Shown here one piece after another: positions 44,434 through 54,792 of a stretch of 64,000 nucleotides of DNA; position 1 is the stretch's first letter, and each line of letters opens with the position of its first letter. The translations under genes and the position numbers were made by a program. The notes beneath the pieces were generated by a model. The model did no database searches. It worked only from the letters and a program-made list of their open reading frames with translations, and was not told the DNA's origin. This DNA comes from Protopterus annectens (Eukaryota; Chordata; Ceratodontiformes; Protopteridae): assembly GCF_019279795.1 (NCBI RefSeq), contig NC_056745.1:504279250-504343249 (forward strand). The letters are read 5' to 3'.

Positions 44434-46620
44434 TCAGGGGCGATGGAAGGGACGATCAGAGAAGGTTTCTCTATCTCCCTGATGTTGCGGACCGCCTCTG
44501 CCATGAGGGCTGCATCTTCCATTATATCCTCCCCCTCTGCCTCTAGGGGAGGATTGACCTTGTACCTGAAGGAAACCTTTTTGGGATTTATGGAACCACG
44601 TCCCCCCCCCCCCTGTATTACCCTTGGGATAAGGTCTAGATGGGAGGGAGAAATGGACTCCGATGGCAGACAACATTTTTCCTTCCTGCTCGCAGCTGGT
44701 CAAAGTCTCTTTCACCTGAGGTCCAAAAAGAGATGAACCATCGAAGGGGACGTTAGTGAAGGAAGACTTAAAGGATTCCGTGAAATTACAAAAATGCATC
44801 CAAGAATGTCTCCTGAGGGATATTCCTGCTGTGGCTGCCCTACTCGCTCCGTCTGCTGCATACGATATCAGCCTCATGGAGGAGTTAGCTACTGACGTAA
44901 GGGTGGAGAGCTGCGCAGAAACCTTGTCCATTGATCCCAGAGCTACTGAACCCTGGGGGGTAGCTTCTAACTCCTTCAGGAGATCCCTCTGAAGACGAGT
45001 AAAATGGGTAAAGCAATTCAGCGATCTTAGTGTAAATGCCGCTGAAGAGAAGGTACGCTTCCCATACCTATCCATCGTCCTGGACTCCTTGTTAGGAGGA
45101 TGGATTTTAGGAGATGTTTTGGATAACTCCTTCTTGGTGGCCGCTGCTACCACCATAGCATCAATGGGAACACCTCTGCTAAGAAAAGTCTTATCTTCAG
45201 GTGCTGTCATAAATTTATTTGGCCTCCTCAGAACGGGTTCAACTGAGTCTGGGGAGGTCCAGGTTTTCCGCGATATGACCCCCAAGAGTTGGTCATAAGG
45301 CGGTGTCACCCAGGAGGTGGAAGATCGGGAACCAAAGGCCTCAAAGATACACTGATTCATCCTCAGCAGGGTTAGAGGTCTTCCAATCACCCCTCTGCCT
45401 AAGGATTTCTAGGATGTCAGAAAAGGAGACGTCCTCAGAGGGGGATCTAGGGGACCCTTCTGATTCCTCTAAATCAGAGTCAGAATTGACAGACTCAGGT
45501 GAGTCAACATGCTTCCTCTTACACAGTCTCTTCCGAGGGAGGTCTCCAGTGGGATAATCTGGGGAGGTCTTGGAAGAGGGGGCACCTCCAATGGGGGCTG
45601 CTTGGGCCGCCGGTTCCCTATGCTGTGGGGGTGGCAGGGGGGAAGTGGTTGCTGCCTGCTGCTGGTGGGACACACGTTCCAAAGGTATGGCCTTAGCAGA
45701 CGATAAAGCCTTCTCTATAGCCTCAAAAGCCCCCCCCCCGCTTCGAGGAGACAGAGGAATGGCTCGGAAGCAGATGTGGGGGCCGAGCTGAGTCGAGCCG
45801 AGGCACCGAGAGGGAGGGTCGGTTCTGAGGAAAACCCAGGGTGACTGTCCCCCTCGGAGTTGGCTCCCAGATCCCTTGGCTCCAGACTGAGCGACCAAGG
45901 ATAGAGTAATCGGTTCCGAGGAAGCGGGGAGGATCCCCGGAACAGACGGATCCAAGACTGAAGAACCTGAAGTAATAGGCTCCGAGAGCGAAGCAGTCAG
46001 AGGAGGAACCGTGGCAGATAAGGGGGTCGGCTCCGAAGCCTTTGGGTCCAGATGCGCCAATTTCTTTGCCAGAGCTGGATCAGAAAGTAACCTCTTCGCC
46101 ACCCGCTCGATGTCCTCATCTGATTGTGTCCTGGAGGATCTGGTGGAGACAGAAGGAGATCTCCTCCTCTCCAAAATCGGAGATCTCACGGTAGGTGACA
46201 CAGGATCAATATCAGGTAAAATTCTAGGTACTGAAGGTTGCCTCGGCACCGAGGAGACAGACGGTACTGATGTGGAAGAAGCTGAATCGGAGCCAGAACT
46301 CCTTGGCTCCGATGCTTTGGTCTTTCTCGATGGCTCCGAAACTGAAGCCGGAGATTTTCATTTTGAAGACTTAGGAGCTGCCTTACCGAGTTCCAACTGT
46401 TCCTGGAAGGAACTGGTCATAAGACCCCTGTCAATTAGTTTATGTTTCCTCTCATTCAGGACTCTGGTGCTAAACGCATGGCAAAACGTACAGGGCTCTT
46501 GCAAATGAGCTTCAAATAAACAGTACATACAACTGGTGTGACTGTCAAAGACATTTTTTTGTGAGCATCTATCACACTTTTTAAACCCTGAAGGGCGATG
46601 ATCCTTATGGTCTCTATCCT
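44434..46620 (-). pseudogene. B ORF1 (gag-like)
   Basis: 45341-46249 (302 aa) is Ser/Pro-rich with repeated SEPI-type motifs, a basic KRLCKRKH and an acidic Ser-rich end (SPRSPSEDVSFSDIL). 44434-45390 (318 aa) is the conserved C-terminal block with VVAAATKKELS, NKESRTMDRYGKRTFSSAAF and YAADGASRAATAGISLRRHS, then an Arg/Gly-rich tail (RGRGGGYNGRCSPHGRGG) that may bind RNA. A Cys-rich head lies near 46440-46620 (CMYCLFEAH, CTFCHAF). One frame change separates the two long segments. Confidence 0.72.
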
Positions 46621-46949
46621 TTTCTTTAGAGATTCTGACTTAAACTATAGACTAGCTAGAGAAGCAACAACAATAACTAAGTACCAACTACTAACAATAA
46701 GATAGTTTTTTTAAGACACATACTCAGGAGGAAAGGCCCTCTAACTTAAACGGGGCGTACAATCCTAAGGGGAAGAATAGGGGTCAGAAACTCTCAATAA
46801 CAGTCACACAAGAGATAAATAGTAGTAAAGACTGTAATATGATATTAAAAGTTAAAAAATTTAGTAAATAAACTGCTACTTGGCCAATGAGCCAGTAAGA
46901 CACAACCTCGAAGCTTTCATGGCAAACAAGATCTGTGGAATTGCTGTTA

Positions 46950-47072
46950 GGCACCATGGGATAGGGGTTAGCCTCGAGCCAGTAAAAGCTCTCGGGCTTT
47001 AGCATCGGCCGAGTAGGAGCCGAATATCGACTCTGAACCCATCCAGCAAGAATTACGGCGAGATAGGACTAC
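46950..47072. repeat. B right inverted terminal repeat
   Basis: Inverse of 30031-30152, from GGCACCATGGG to GAGATAGGACTA. Confidence 0.9.
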
Positions 47073-47080
47073 ATAACATT

Positions 47081-47415
47081 ATGTGTCTTTCCATTGCAAC
47101 ATTTGTCTGGGGGTTGCACATTTCTCTAATTTTATATTTAAAGCACTTGGGATCCTCCCTTGACCCAGCTGGTACACCAATATGCCTGTTTTCCCCCTCT
47201 CCGGTACTGATAGCAGGTGCATACACAAATGAGTATTCCCTTTGTATAGCTTCTGAGCTAATTAAATTAAGTAGAATAAATGCCATTGTATGATCATCTT
47301 TATCAGAAAATGCAGCCTATATGAAAATGTTGTACTCTTGCTCAAACACTCTCCAGTTTTCAGCAATATAACTGTCAAGCACAAGTGCATTGGGTTTTCA
47401 AAATCTGTCTGCCAT
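47081..47415 (-). pseudogene. gag: Gypsy gag, 5' part (other side of DIRS B)
   Basis: The start ATG is at 47415 (MADRF). The reading shows the vertebrate Gypsy Gag opening (LDSYIAENWRVFEQEYNIFI), FVYAP and FKYKIREMCNPQTNVAMERH, at which point B is inserted. The next residues of the same gene are at 29995 and the frame is continuous across the junction. A stop follows MADRF, so the gene is already decayed. No LTR was recognised upstream. Confidence 0.8.
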
Positions 47416-47526
47416 GCCCAAAAATATACACAAACGCACTGAAAATATGGCCTTTGTAATTATGTATGAATAAACAGGTTTGTGAGATTGTAATAACACT
47501 CAAATGCACAATAAACTCTGAAAAAC

Positions 47527-47602
47527 TGTACTTAGCGAAATATGCTCTGTAATGGCTGTACTTTGTGAAATATGCCTTGTAATGGCCGTACTTTGCAAAA
47601 CA
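47527..47602. repeat. 30-bp tandem repeat (about 2.5 copies)
   Basis: CTGTACTTAGCGAAATATGC at 47527, CTGTACTTTGTGAAATATGC at 47557 and CCGTACTTTGC at 47587, each followed by TCTGTAATGG or CTTGTAATGG. It may lie in the lost 5' LTR or leader of the Gypsy element. Confidence 0.7.
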
Positions 47603-48546
47603 GCTTTAATGTAACACTGCACAAACATATGAACACTTTATACACATCTGATAACTCAAATATCTTTGCTTAATACGAAAAATGCATTTTTTCCCTTTAT
47701 TTATTCATTTTACGCAATTTGGACTTCATTTCAAACATTTTCCATAGTAATTAAAATATTTTTATCAATATCGTACATATCTGTTTATGCGATTATCATT
47801 TAGAATGTTCTGTATGCCACATTTCACATTATGCGTAAAGAAATAGTGCTGAGCAAGTTTTAATACCTAAAATTCGTTTCTGACCTGTTTTGCGAAGTTT
47901 ACGCATTTTGGGGATGATCAGCTCATCTACACTCCTCCAGCACTAAGCAAGTGCCAGAGTTTTGGACAGTTTAGGGTTAGGAGAGAGACAGAATGGAGGA
48001 AATACAAGGAAAATGAGGTACGTGTCTTTAGTTTTGAATAACATGCCTGATTTTCCTAGTATTTTCTCCATCCTGTGTCTCTGCCATGTCCTGAGTCCGG
48101 GGTTTCAGATTTTATTTATTTATTTTTGTAAAAATAAATACATTGATTAATTAATTAATTAATTAATTAATTAATTAATTAATTGTTACAGTCAAGCGAC
48201 CGGACCTTCTTCCATTGGTATATGCTCAGATTTACAACAGGCACACTGACTGGGCTGCAATCAGTATACTCATTTTGGATTATTAATGGCCACTCATTGT
48301 ACAATTAATAATAAATCTTTTAAATGTATACCTTCACCATGAGAAACCCACTGTTTTAAAAAATTAAGTTATCATATATTAAACTACTATATAAATATTC
48401 AAAAGGACTACATGAAATTATCCTGAAACAACAAATAACCAAATCCATGCCCTAGTACAATTTATTATTCATCATATGCAAGATCTTATTTCTTCAACTT
48501 AGAATCAGTTTAGTGAACTCGTCTTTTTACTTTTTTTTGCATAACA
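47603..48546. other. unassigned AT-rich stretch
   Basis: AT-rich, with a simple repeat at 48145-48184 and no recognised gene. Confidence 0.45.
48145..48184. repeat. (ATTA)n microsatellite
   Basis: About ten uninterrupted copies of a 4-bp unit ATTA. Confidence 0.95.
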
Positions 48547-48879
48547 GCACAGTTGTGTAGATGACTCGCTATAACTAGATGTTGGAGATCATCAGTATTG
48601 CCAAGTATTAAGTCTTGGGACTTTCAGCAGTGTAGAAGACCATGGACGCCCAAATATTATAGTCTTTCACTACCCACCAGCGACACACATCCTCAGCCGA
48701 ATGACGTGGTGGTACAAGTATGTTGGTCACTGCCTCTTCAGTTCTTTCTTGTCAGAGTCTCTAGGGATCCAATGGTCCTCACACAGTGCACAACATGACC
48801 AATTAGCCCTACAGATAGTCAGAACCCTGAACTAAAGGAGTAGGGGAGGAAAAGGGGGTGGGTACTGCAACACTAACCT

Positions 48880-48955
48880 ACTTAAACATCTACAATTATG
48901 TTAGCACTTTTACACAGCTGTACTATGTTCACCATAGTCAATGTTGTAGTACTGA
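48880..48955. repeat. D internal complementary region remnant
   Basis: Shows AAACATCTACAATTATGTTA, CACAGCTGTACT and ATGTTCACCATAGTCAATGT, the same joined-ends order as in A0-A2 with more mutations. Confidence 0.65.
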
Positions 48956-48959
48956 GTCT

Positions 48960-49930
48960 TGGAAAGATTACCAAAATGTATCGGGGAGGCTGAAAAGAAT
49001 GTTTCTCTTGGGATAGCAGACTCTGCTCTAGCCCTAGAAGTGGCTCCAAGACCATAGTGCTTGGGGAAAGTGTATACAGAGGGCCAGCTGGTTGCTTATA
49101 ATATGGTTTAAGTGGGTGTGCCTTTTATAAATACTACAGTTGTGACTTTTGCCCTAGTTGAAAAGGCTCTAACCCTGCTAGGAAACTACTTACTATGCCA
49201 AGAGTAGCAAAAGAAGATGCAATCCATTGTGACAGCTGGCTTGCCTACTGGTCTTCCTTGTTTACCTTATGGAAAGTCCAGTAAAAGTTGGTAAGATCTG
49301 CCTGGAAACTTTGCTCTGGGAGGTACAAATCTTGTGCAAGCCCTGAGAATGGAGTATACTTTCTCCCTTGTTTTGCAGGTTTGAGAAGAACTCAGAGAAA
49401 GGGATAGCCAGATTTAAAGAAATCTCTTGACACCACCATGGGAATGAAAAATGGGATGGTTTTCATGGTAGCTCTGCCTCTATGAAAAAACAGGAATGGC
49501 TTACACATTAGGGCTTACAACTCAGAAATGCGTCTTGTTGAGGTGAGTGCTAAGTAGCAGGGCAGTCTTTGATGTAAGTAGTTAGATACTGACTGAAGCT
49601 GCTGGTTCAAAGGGGAGGTGGGGAATGGAAGTTTTTCAAGCACACAATTTAGATCCTAAGATGGTGCAGATTCCAATCTGGGTGGTCTGAGATGTAGTAC
49701 CCTCTTCAAACAATTGTTTCATGTGGGGGTAAGCATAAATTGGAGGGGGCATGGGCAGCCATGCAAACATAACAGAGGCATGGACTTTAATATTAAAATA
49801 GGACAATCCCTGCTTGTATAAAAGGCAGAGGTATTCTAGGACCTGTTGCATATATGCTTGAGAAGGTATAATATCAATAGCTCTGCACCACATGAAGAAC
49901 CTTTTTCACTTAGTCATATATGACTTCCTG
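48960..49930 (-). pseudogene. D tyrosine recombinase remnant
   Basis: Segment 49636-49893 (LEYLCLLYKQGLSYFNIKVH, with ASVMFAWLPM after it) matches the core-binding region of A1/A2 (LTEMLDKGLSFSSIKIHASA). The catalytic half toward 48960 is recognisable only at DNA level, for example near 49500-49560 for the first Arg region. Heavily decayed. Confidence 0.6.
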
Positions 49931-50067
49931 GTACTTGGTTTTGTAGCCTCTTTAAGGACAGATAGGATGTACTGAGAAAAACAGCTGTCTGGATGGGATC
50001 ATTAGCACATCATCCAGGATGCCAATATGAGGGTTTTCAAACTGAGATTGATAACAAACCCCTTGCT

Positions 50068-50423
50068 CTAAGTTAAGTCCATGAGGGGTGGTAGAGGTAA
50101 GGTTCTCCCTTTGCTAAATGTTAGGATGAGAGAAAACAGTGCTGCCTGGGCCAGTAGGGAGCTATTAGAATCATTTTTGTCTTGACTGACCCTACCTTCT
50201 GTAACAGGGATGAGGGGTATTGAAGAAAGGCAGAGAGAAAAAGGTCTGTCCATTTGAAGAAAGCATCCTCTCTTCACATCCCTCTCTGAGGGGTCTTGGG
50301 CAGAATGTCCGGAGTTGCCTGTTTTATGAAGAAGCAAAAAAATTCTGTTTCTGGAACACCCCAGTAGTGTGCCAGATCCAGAAAAACCTCCCTTTTTAAC
50401 ATCCATTTGCTGGCGTCTAATTA
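50068..50423 (-). pseudogene. D methyltransferase-like region remnant
   Basis: SLCLSSIPLIPVTEGRVSQD and DSNSSLLAQAALFSL align with YAFPPLPLLPKVLLKVRQEK and ILIAPDWPR of A2. It breaks off exactly at the TIR element edge (50424). Confidence 0.55.
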
Positions 50424-50547
50424 TACCTCCCAACCGCACCGAGTTACTCAGTTTTTACCTAGTTTTGAGGTCCAAATAATGGGATACCACAATTCCAGAG
50501 TAGCACCCCTTCATTTCTGATTTTTAAAATTTTTTTTTGTGCTTACT

Positions 50548-50583
50548 GAGCTGACGTCATCACGTGCACAATGACGTCAGCTC
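50548..50583. repeat. perfect 13-bp inverted repeat with paired CRE sites
   Basis: GAGCTGACGTCAT, a 10-base spacer CACGTGCACA (with a CACGTG E-box), then ATGACGTCAGCTC. Both arms contain TGACGTCA. Confidence 0.9.
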
Positions 50584-50884
50584 CATCAGCCTGTCAGAAT
50601 TGAGCTCAAGGACTCACATGCATGCATTTCCGGCTGGCTGTTTGAGCACGGAAACAAATGGAGTTGGATGGTGCTGCTTGTGTAGTTATGTAACTTGTTA
50701 TCAGCTACCTGCTTACAGGGCTTTTATCTGAGCATTAGTTGCTGTTGCTGCACAGTATCTGCGTTAAAGTATTTGTTAGCTTAATGGAGATATTGCTTAT
50801 CAGGGCGTTAGTTGCTGTTATATCCGGAGTTGATATTTGCAAAGAGTTGTGAGTTACTGTGCTCATCTGTGTTTAAGGTATTTG

Positions 50885-50910
50885 GGTGTGTGTGTGTGTG
50901 TGTGTGTGTG
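50885..50910. repeat. (TG)n microsatellite
   Basis: Twelve to thirteen TG units. Confidence 0.95.
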
Positions 50911-51024
50911 AAAATATCCCCAAGGGAATACACCTGGTGGCTAGAGGTACTCAGGCTCAAACCTTGTACCTCGGGTACAGGTAAAAAGAGCCTAAAGTCC
51001 CTAGCCACCACCACCTGTGAATTT

Positions 51025-51250
51025 ATGCCTCATATTTTTTGTTATATTCCTCATTAAATCTGTGGTTTTCAGGATTTTTGTGGCAAATCACTGAATGACT
51101 GAATTCACGAAATAATGACAGACATTTGAATATATTTTTCTTCTGTTCCTCATTAAATCTGAGGCTTTCATGATTTTTGTGGCAAATCACTGAAGGATTG
51201 AATTCACTAAATAAAGACAGGCATTTGAATTTCAGACTTCATATTCTTCA
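51025..51250. repeat. 99-bp tandem repeat, dispersed family
   Basis: CCTCATTAAATCTG at 51049 and 51148 starts two copies. Both continue GATTTTTGTGGCAAATCACT and a TGACAGACATTTGAA-type stretch. A related single copy is at 16130-16230. Confidence 0.75.
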
Positions 51251-51451
51251 GAAAATAAATGGTAACACAAAACCTTTTATTCTAACAATTTTTTAAGTTT
51301 ATAAGATCAGTATTTGCAATTTGTCCCTATTTTGGGGCTGTCTCCCCTCATTATTGGCTTTGTCCAAGTTTTTTGTGCCAAGACGTTGAAAGCTATGGTG
51401 AGAACTGAATTCAGTAATTTTAAGTTTCAGACTTCCTGTCTTACAGGAAAC

Positions 51452-51525
51452 TGCGGATTTAGCATAGTGGTATGCTGTTCTTACTGTAGTGCACAGGGTC
51501 CTGGGTTCAAGACTTGGCAGTGAAA
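51452..51525 (+). repeat. tRNA-derived SINE head (pol III promoter-like)
   Basis: A-box-like TTAGCATAGTGG at 51459-51470 and B-box-like GGGTTCAAGAC at 51503-51513. They are 44 bases apart start to start, the spacing of a tRNA gene. The acceptor stem is not convincing, so a SINE head or tRNA pseudogene is preferred over a functional tRNA. Confidence 0.45.
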
Positions 51526-51620
51526 TGCATGGTGGTGACGCATTTTATTCTAGCAACTTTCCAAAATTACACAGCAAGCAATGTTTAAAAAAATGTCCCT
51601 GCCTGATTTTTGTCCTTTTG

Positions 51621-51637
51621 TCCCCCCCCCCCCCCCC
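51621..51637. repeat. poly-C run
   Basis: About 17 C in a row, followed by A-rich DNA. Confidence 0.9.
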
Positions 51638-51727
51638 GCCTCCAAAAAAATAAAAAAAAAAGTAAGAAAGAAATTGAAAATAACTTTGAGAAGCTGTGCT
51701 ATGGCTTACACTACTGTCATTCTATTT

Positions 51728-51780
<53 letters not shown>
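51728..51780. repeat. (TA)n(TG)n compound microsatellite
   Basis: About eight TA units followed by about seventeen TG units. Confidence 0.95.
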
Positions 51781-51781
<1 letters not shown>

Positions 51782-52468
51782 AATAGACTTTTATGATGGA
51801 AATGTTCTGAATTGGGCAATTTTGTCATTAATGGTTCATGCATTTTGTTTCATTGCCTACAGGGAAAATGTTGAAATAATACGTTTAAAATGCCCTCAAC
51901 TTAGGTATAAAAAGTGTGCTGTATTGTACAAGGAATCTAATTTAATAAAGTCAGGAAGGTGCATCAAAGAACGCATGTATGTTTCTTGTTTTGTGTGCAA
52001 GGGGCCTATGATTTGAAAACATCCCAAAGGTAATCTTTATCCACCACTGGCCAGATGCATTTTCTTTGGATGTGGTGTGGGTTCAATGCTATTTCAATGA
52101 ATGTGAGTTTCAAGGGCAGAGAAGTTTTAATGCCAAGCCTATTTTCATTGTGAGACAGTGTTGCTTTGTTTAGCAGATATAGTGTTTGTGCATTGTGCTA
52201 TAAAATGTAAAAATAAAATCCAAATAATCATTGTATGGGGCGAAATAGTCAGGTAATAGGACATTGGAATGGCTGCAGGGGGACTCTGGTGCCATATTTT
52301 GGTCGTCTGTTCTTCAATTTGCATTTGAAATTTGGTATCCCACAATTCCATCGGAGTGGGCGGTGTTACGTAATTATATATGCAAATTTTACATTAATCA
52401 GGGTACAGATTTGTACCTATTTTTCTTGGGCCTTGTCCAGATTTTTGATGTTTCCAGGTTGAGAGGCA

Positions 52469-52812
52469 TGGGTCTAATAGAGTTCTGCTTTGACAGTCTG
52501 CTAGCAGATTTTCCTGATCTGGTATGTAATAGGCTCTGGGTGTGACCCCTAGCTGCAGTGCCAGAAGCTAAAGCTCCACAGTTAGTATGCATATGGGGTA
52601 AGAATGGGATTCCCTCCCGTTTACATACTACATGACTGTGATGTTGTTTTGACAGAATGTGTGCGTGTCTGGGAAACATTTTTTCTTGAAAGGCTTTTAC
52701 TGCCAGAATAACAGCCACCACCTCCTTTACACACCAATGTGCTGATTGTTCTGATGCAGGTTTTTAAGTCTCCTGGATGCTGAATTGCCCTAGGTGAGCT
52801 CCCCAGGTTAGG
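52469..52812 (-). pseudogene. D RNase H remnant
   Basis: AVILAVKAFQEKMFPRHAHI, then HVVCKREGIPFLPHM in shifted wording, corresponds to the connection/RNase H block (LAVQNALTAFKD...TTVMWYINKQGG) of A2. The remnant ends at the RTE tail. Confidence 0.6.
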
Positions 52813-52880
52813 TCTGAGCTTTTTTTTTTTTTTTAAAGAAATATCTTTGCCTATGTCTTTTCTTCTTTTGGCTGCTCCTG

Positions 52881-54690
52881 TTAAGGGTTGCCACAGCGGA
52901 TCAACTGTTTCCATTTCTTCCTGTCCTCTGCATCTTGCTCTGTCACACCAACCACCTGCATGTCCTCCCTCACCACATCCATAGACCTTATCTTAGGCCT
53001 TCCTCTTTTCCTGTTACCTGGCAGCTTCATCCTTAGCATCTTTTTCCTAATATACTCTGCATCCCTCCGCAGCACATGTCCAAACCAACGTAATCTTGCC
53101 TCTCTGGCTTTTGTCTCCAAACCTTCCAACCTGGGCTGACCCTCTTATATACTTATTCCTAATCCTGTCCATCCTCGTCAAACCCAGGGCAAATCTTAAC
53201 ATCTTCAACTCTGCCATGACAAGCTCTGACTCCTGCCTTTTTGTCAATGCCACCATCTCCAACCCATATAACATAGCTGGTCTTACTACCCTCTTGTAGA
53301 CCATCCCAGTCACTCTTACTGGTACTTGTCTGTCACAAATCACTCCTGACACTCTTCTCCACCCACTCCATCCTGCCTGTACTCTCTTCCACACTCGCCA
53401 TTACTCTGAACTGTTGATCCCAAGTATTTAATCTCATCCACCTTTGTCACCTCTACTCACTGCATCCTCACCATTCCTCTATCCTCCCTCTCATTCACAC
53501 ACATATATTCTGTCTTAGTCTGCTGACCTTCATTCCTCTTCTCTCTACAGCATATCTCCACCTCTCCAGGGTCTCCTCCACCTGTTCCCTACTCTCACTA
53601 CAGATCACAATGTCATTTGCAAACATCATAGTCCACGGGGACTCTGTCTGATCTAGTCTGTCAACCTGTCCATCACTGCAAATAAGAAAGGGCTCAGAGC
53701 TGATCCTTGATGTAATCTCACATAAACCTTAAATGCACCCGTCACTCCCAGTGCAGACCTCACCGCTGTCACACTACCCTCGTACATATCCTGTACCACT
53801 CTTACATACTTCTCTGACACTCCTGACTTCCTCATATAATACCACAATTCCACTCTAGGCACCCTGTCATATGCTTTCTCTAAATCCACAAAGACACAAT
53901 GCAACTCCTTCTGACCTTCTCTGTACTTCTCCTTCAACACTCTCAGAGCAAACATCACATTGGTAGTGCTCTTTCCTGGCATGAAACAATACTGCTGATC
54001 ACTAATCATCACCTCCATTCTTAACCTAGCTTCCACTACTCTTTCGCATAACTTCATGCTGTGACTGATCAATTTAATCCCTCTGTAGTTACTACAGCTC
54101 TGCACCATCACCCTTATTCTTAAAAATCGGTACCAAAACACTTTTTCTCCATTCCTCAGGCATCCTCTCACTTTCCAAGACTTCATTAAACAATCTAGTT
54201 AAAAACTTCACTGCCATTTCATCTAAACACTTCCATGCTTCCACAGGTATGTCATCTGGACCAACAGCCTTTCCATTCTTCATCCTCTTCATAGCTATCC
54301 TTACTTCCTCCTTGCTAATCCACTGCACTTCATGAGTCACTATCTGCACATCATCCAACCTTCTCTCCCTCTCATTCTTTTCATTCATCAGCCCCTCAAA
54401 GTACTCTTTCCATCTGCTCAACACACTCTCCTCGCTTGTGAGTATGTTTCCCTCATTATCCTTTATCACCCTTACCTGCTGCACATCTTTACTAGCTAGG
54501 TCCCTCTGTCCAGCCAATCGGTACCGGTCCTTTTCCTCCCTCTTTAGTGTCCAAACTTTCATACAACTCTTCATACGCCTTATCCTTAGCCTTTGCCACC
54601 TCCCTCTTTGCCATACACCTCATCTCCTTATACTCTTTGTCTACTTTCTTCATCTCTCTGACAATCCCACTTCTTCTTATAGGTTCATAG
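52881..54690 (-). pseudogene. RTE reverse transcriptase and C-terminal domain
   Basis: 54092-54574 gives GKAVGPDDIPVEAWKCLDE and the entry motif [18 protein letters not shown]. 53653-54186 gives [33 protein letters not shown] (first catalytic Asp) and [13 protein letters not shown]. The second box near 53605-53625 reads MFANDIVIC where FADD is expected, an Asp to Asn change that should abolish polymerase activity. 53047-53394 and 52881-53129 carry the C-terminal LRWFGHVLRRD and GNRKRGRPK motifs. Several frame changes occur. Confidence 0.87.
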
Positions 54691-54792
54691 GCTCATAGGT
54701 TTATAATAGGCTATCTGCCCTAAGGCATTTATAAGCCTAACCCAAAGTTTTGTGGCTTACGCCACCCCTTATATGAAAAAATACTGTGCCCA

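Larger units (their letters stand above)
29996..47080 (-). mobile_element. DIRS-like retrotransposon B (family B), split by A1
   Basis: The left end GAAGTTATATAC is at 29996 and the right end ATAACAT stops at 47080. Without the insertion at 32277-43329 it is about 6.03 kb. It has inverted repeats 30031-30152 and 46950-47072 and an internal complementary region at 30361-30450. ORFs on the minus strand are ORF1 (44434-46620), RT (43330-44350) with RNase H/methyltransferase-like (31512-32274), and recombinase (30501-31349). It sits in the gag gene of a Gypsy element without target duplication. A sister copy begins at 58466. The ITRs lack the TATA box of family A. Confidence 0.92.
50424..52468. 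mobile_element. 2.0-kb TIR-flanked insertion in D (composite, non-autonomous)
   Basis: Bounded by TACCTCCCAAC (50424-50434) and GTTGAGAGGCA (52458-52468), the same terminal motif as the 315-bp element at 16077-16391. The DIRS homology of D stops at one edge and resumes at the other, which defines the insertion. Inside are a CRE/E-box palindrome, two microsatellites, a 99-bp tandem repeat also related to 16120-16330, poly-C and a tRNA-like SINE head. No transposase frame was found, so it is likely a MITE family member enlarged by later insertions. Confidence 0.6.
48547..52812 (-). mobile_element. DIRS-like copy D (family A relative, decayed, 5'-truncated)
   Basis: The left terminus resembles family A (ACAGTTGTGTAG at 48549), and an internal complementary region remnant lies at 48880-48955 (CACAGCTGTACTATGTTC). 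Recombinase remnants follow to 49930, then methyltransferase-like and RNase H remnants at 50068-50423 and 52469-52812. A TIR-flanked insertion (50424-52468) interrupts it. At 52812 it ends against the A-tail of an RTE LINE, so RT and ORF1 are missing. The oldest family-A copy in the window by decay. Confidence 0.75.

Noticed and set aside
51452-51525. A functional tRNA gene
   Set aside because: A and B boxes are present, but the acceptor stem pairs poorly and the anticodon arm is not convincing; a SINE head is more likely.
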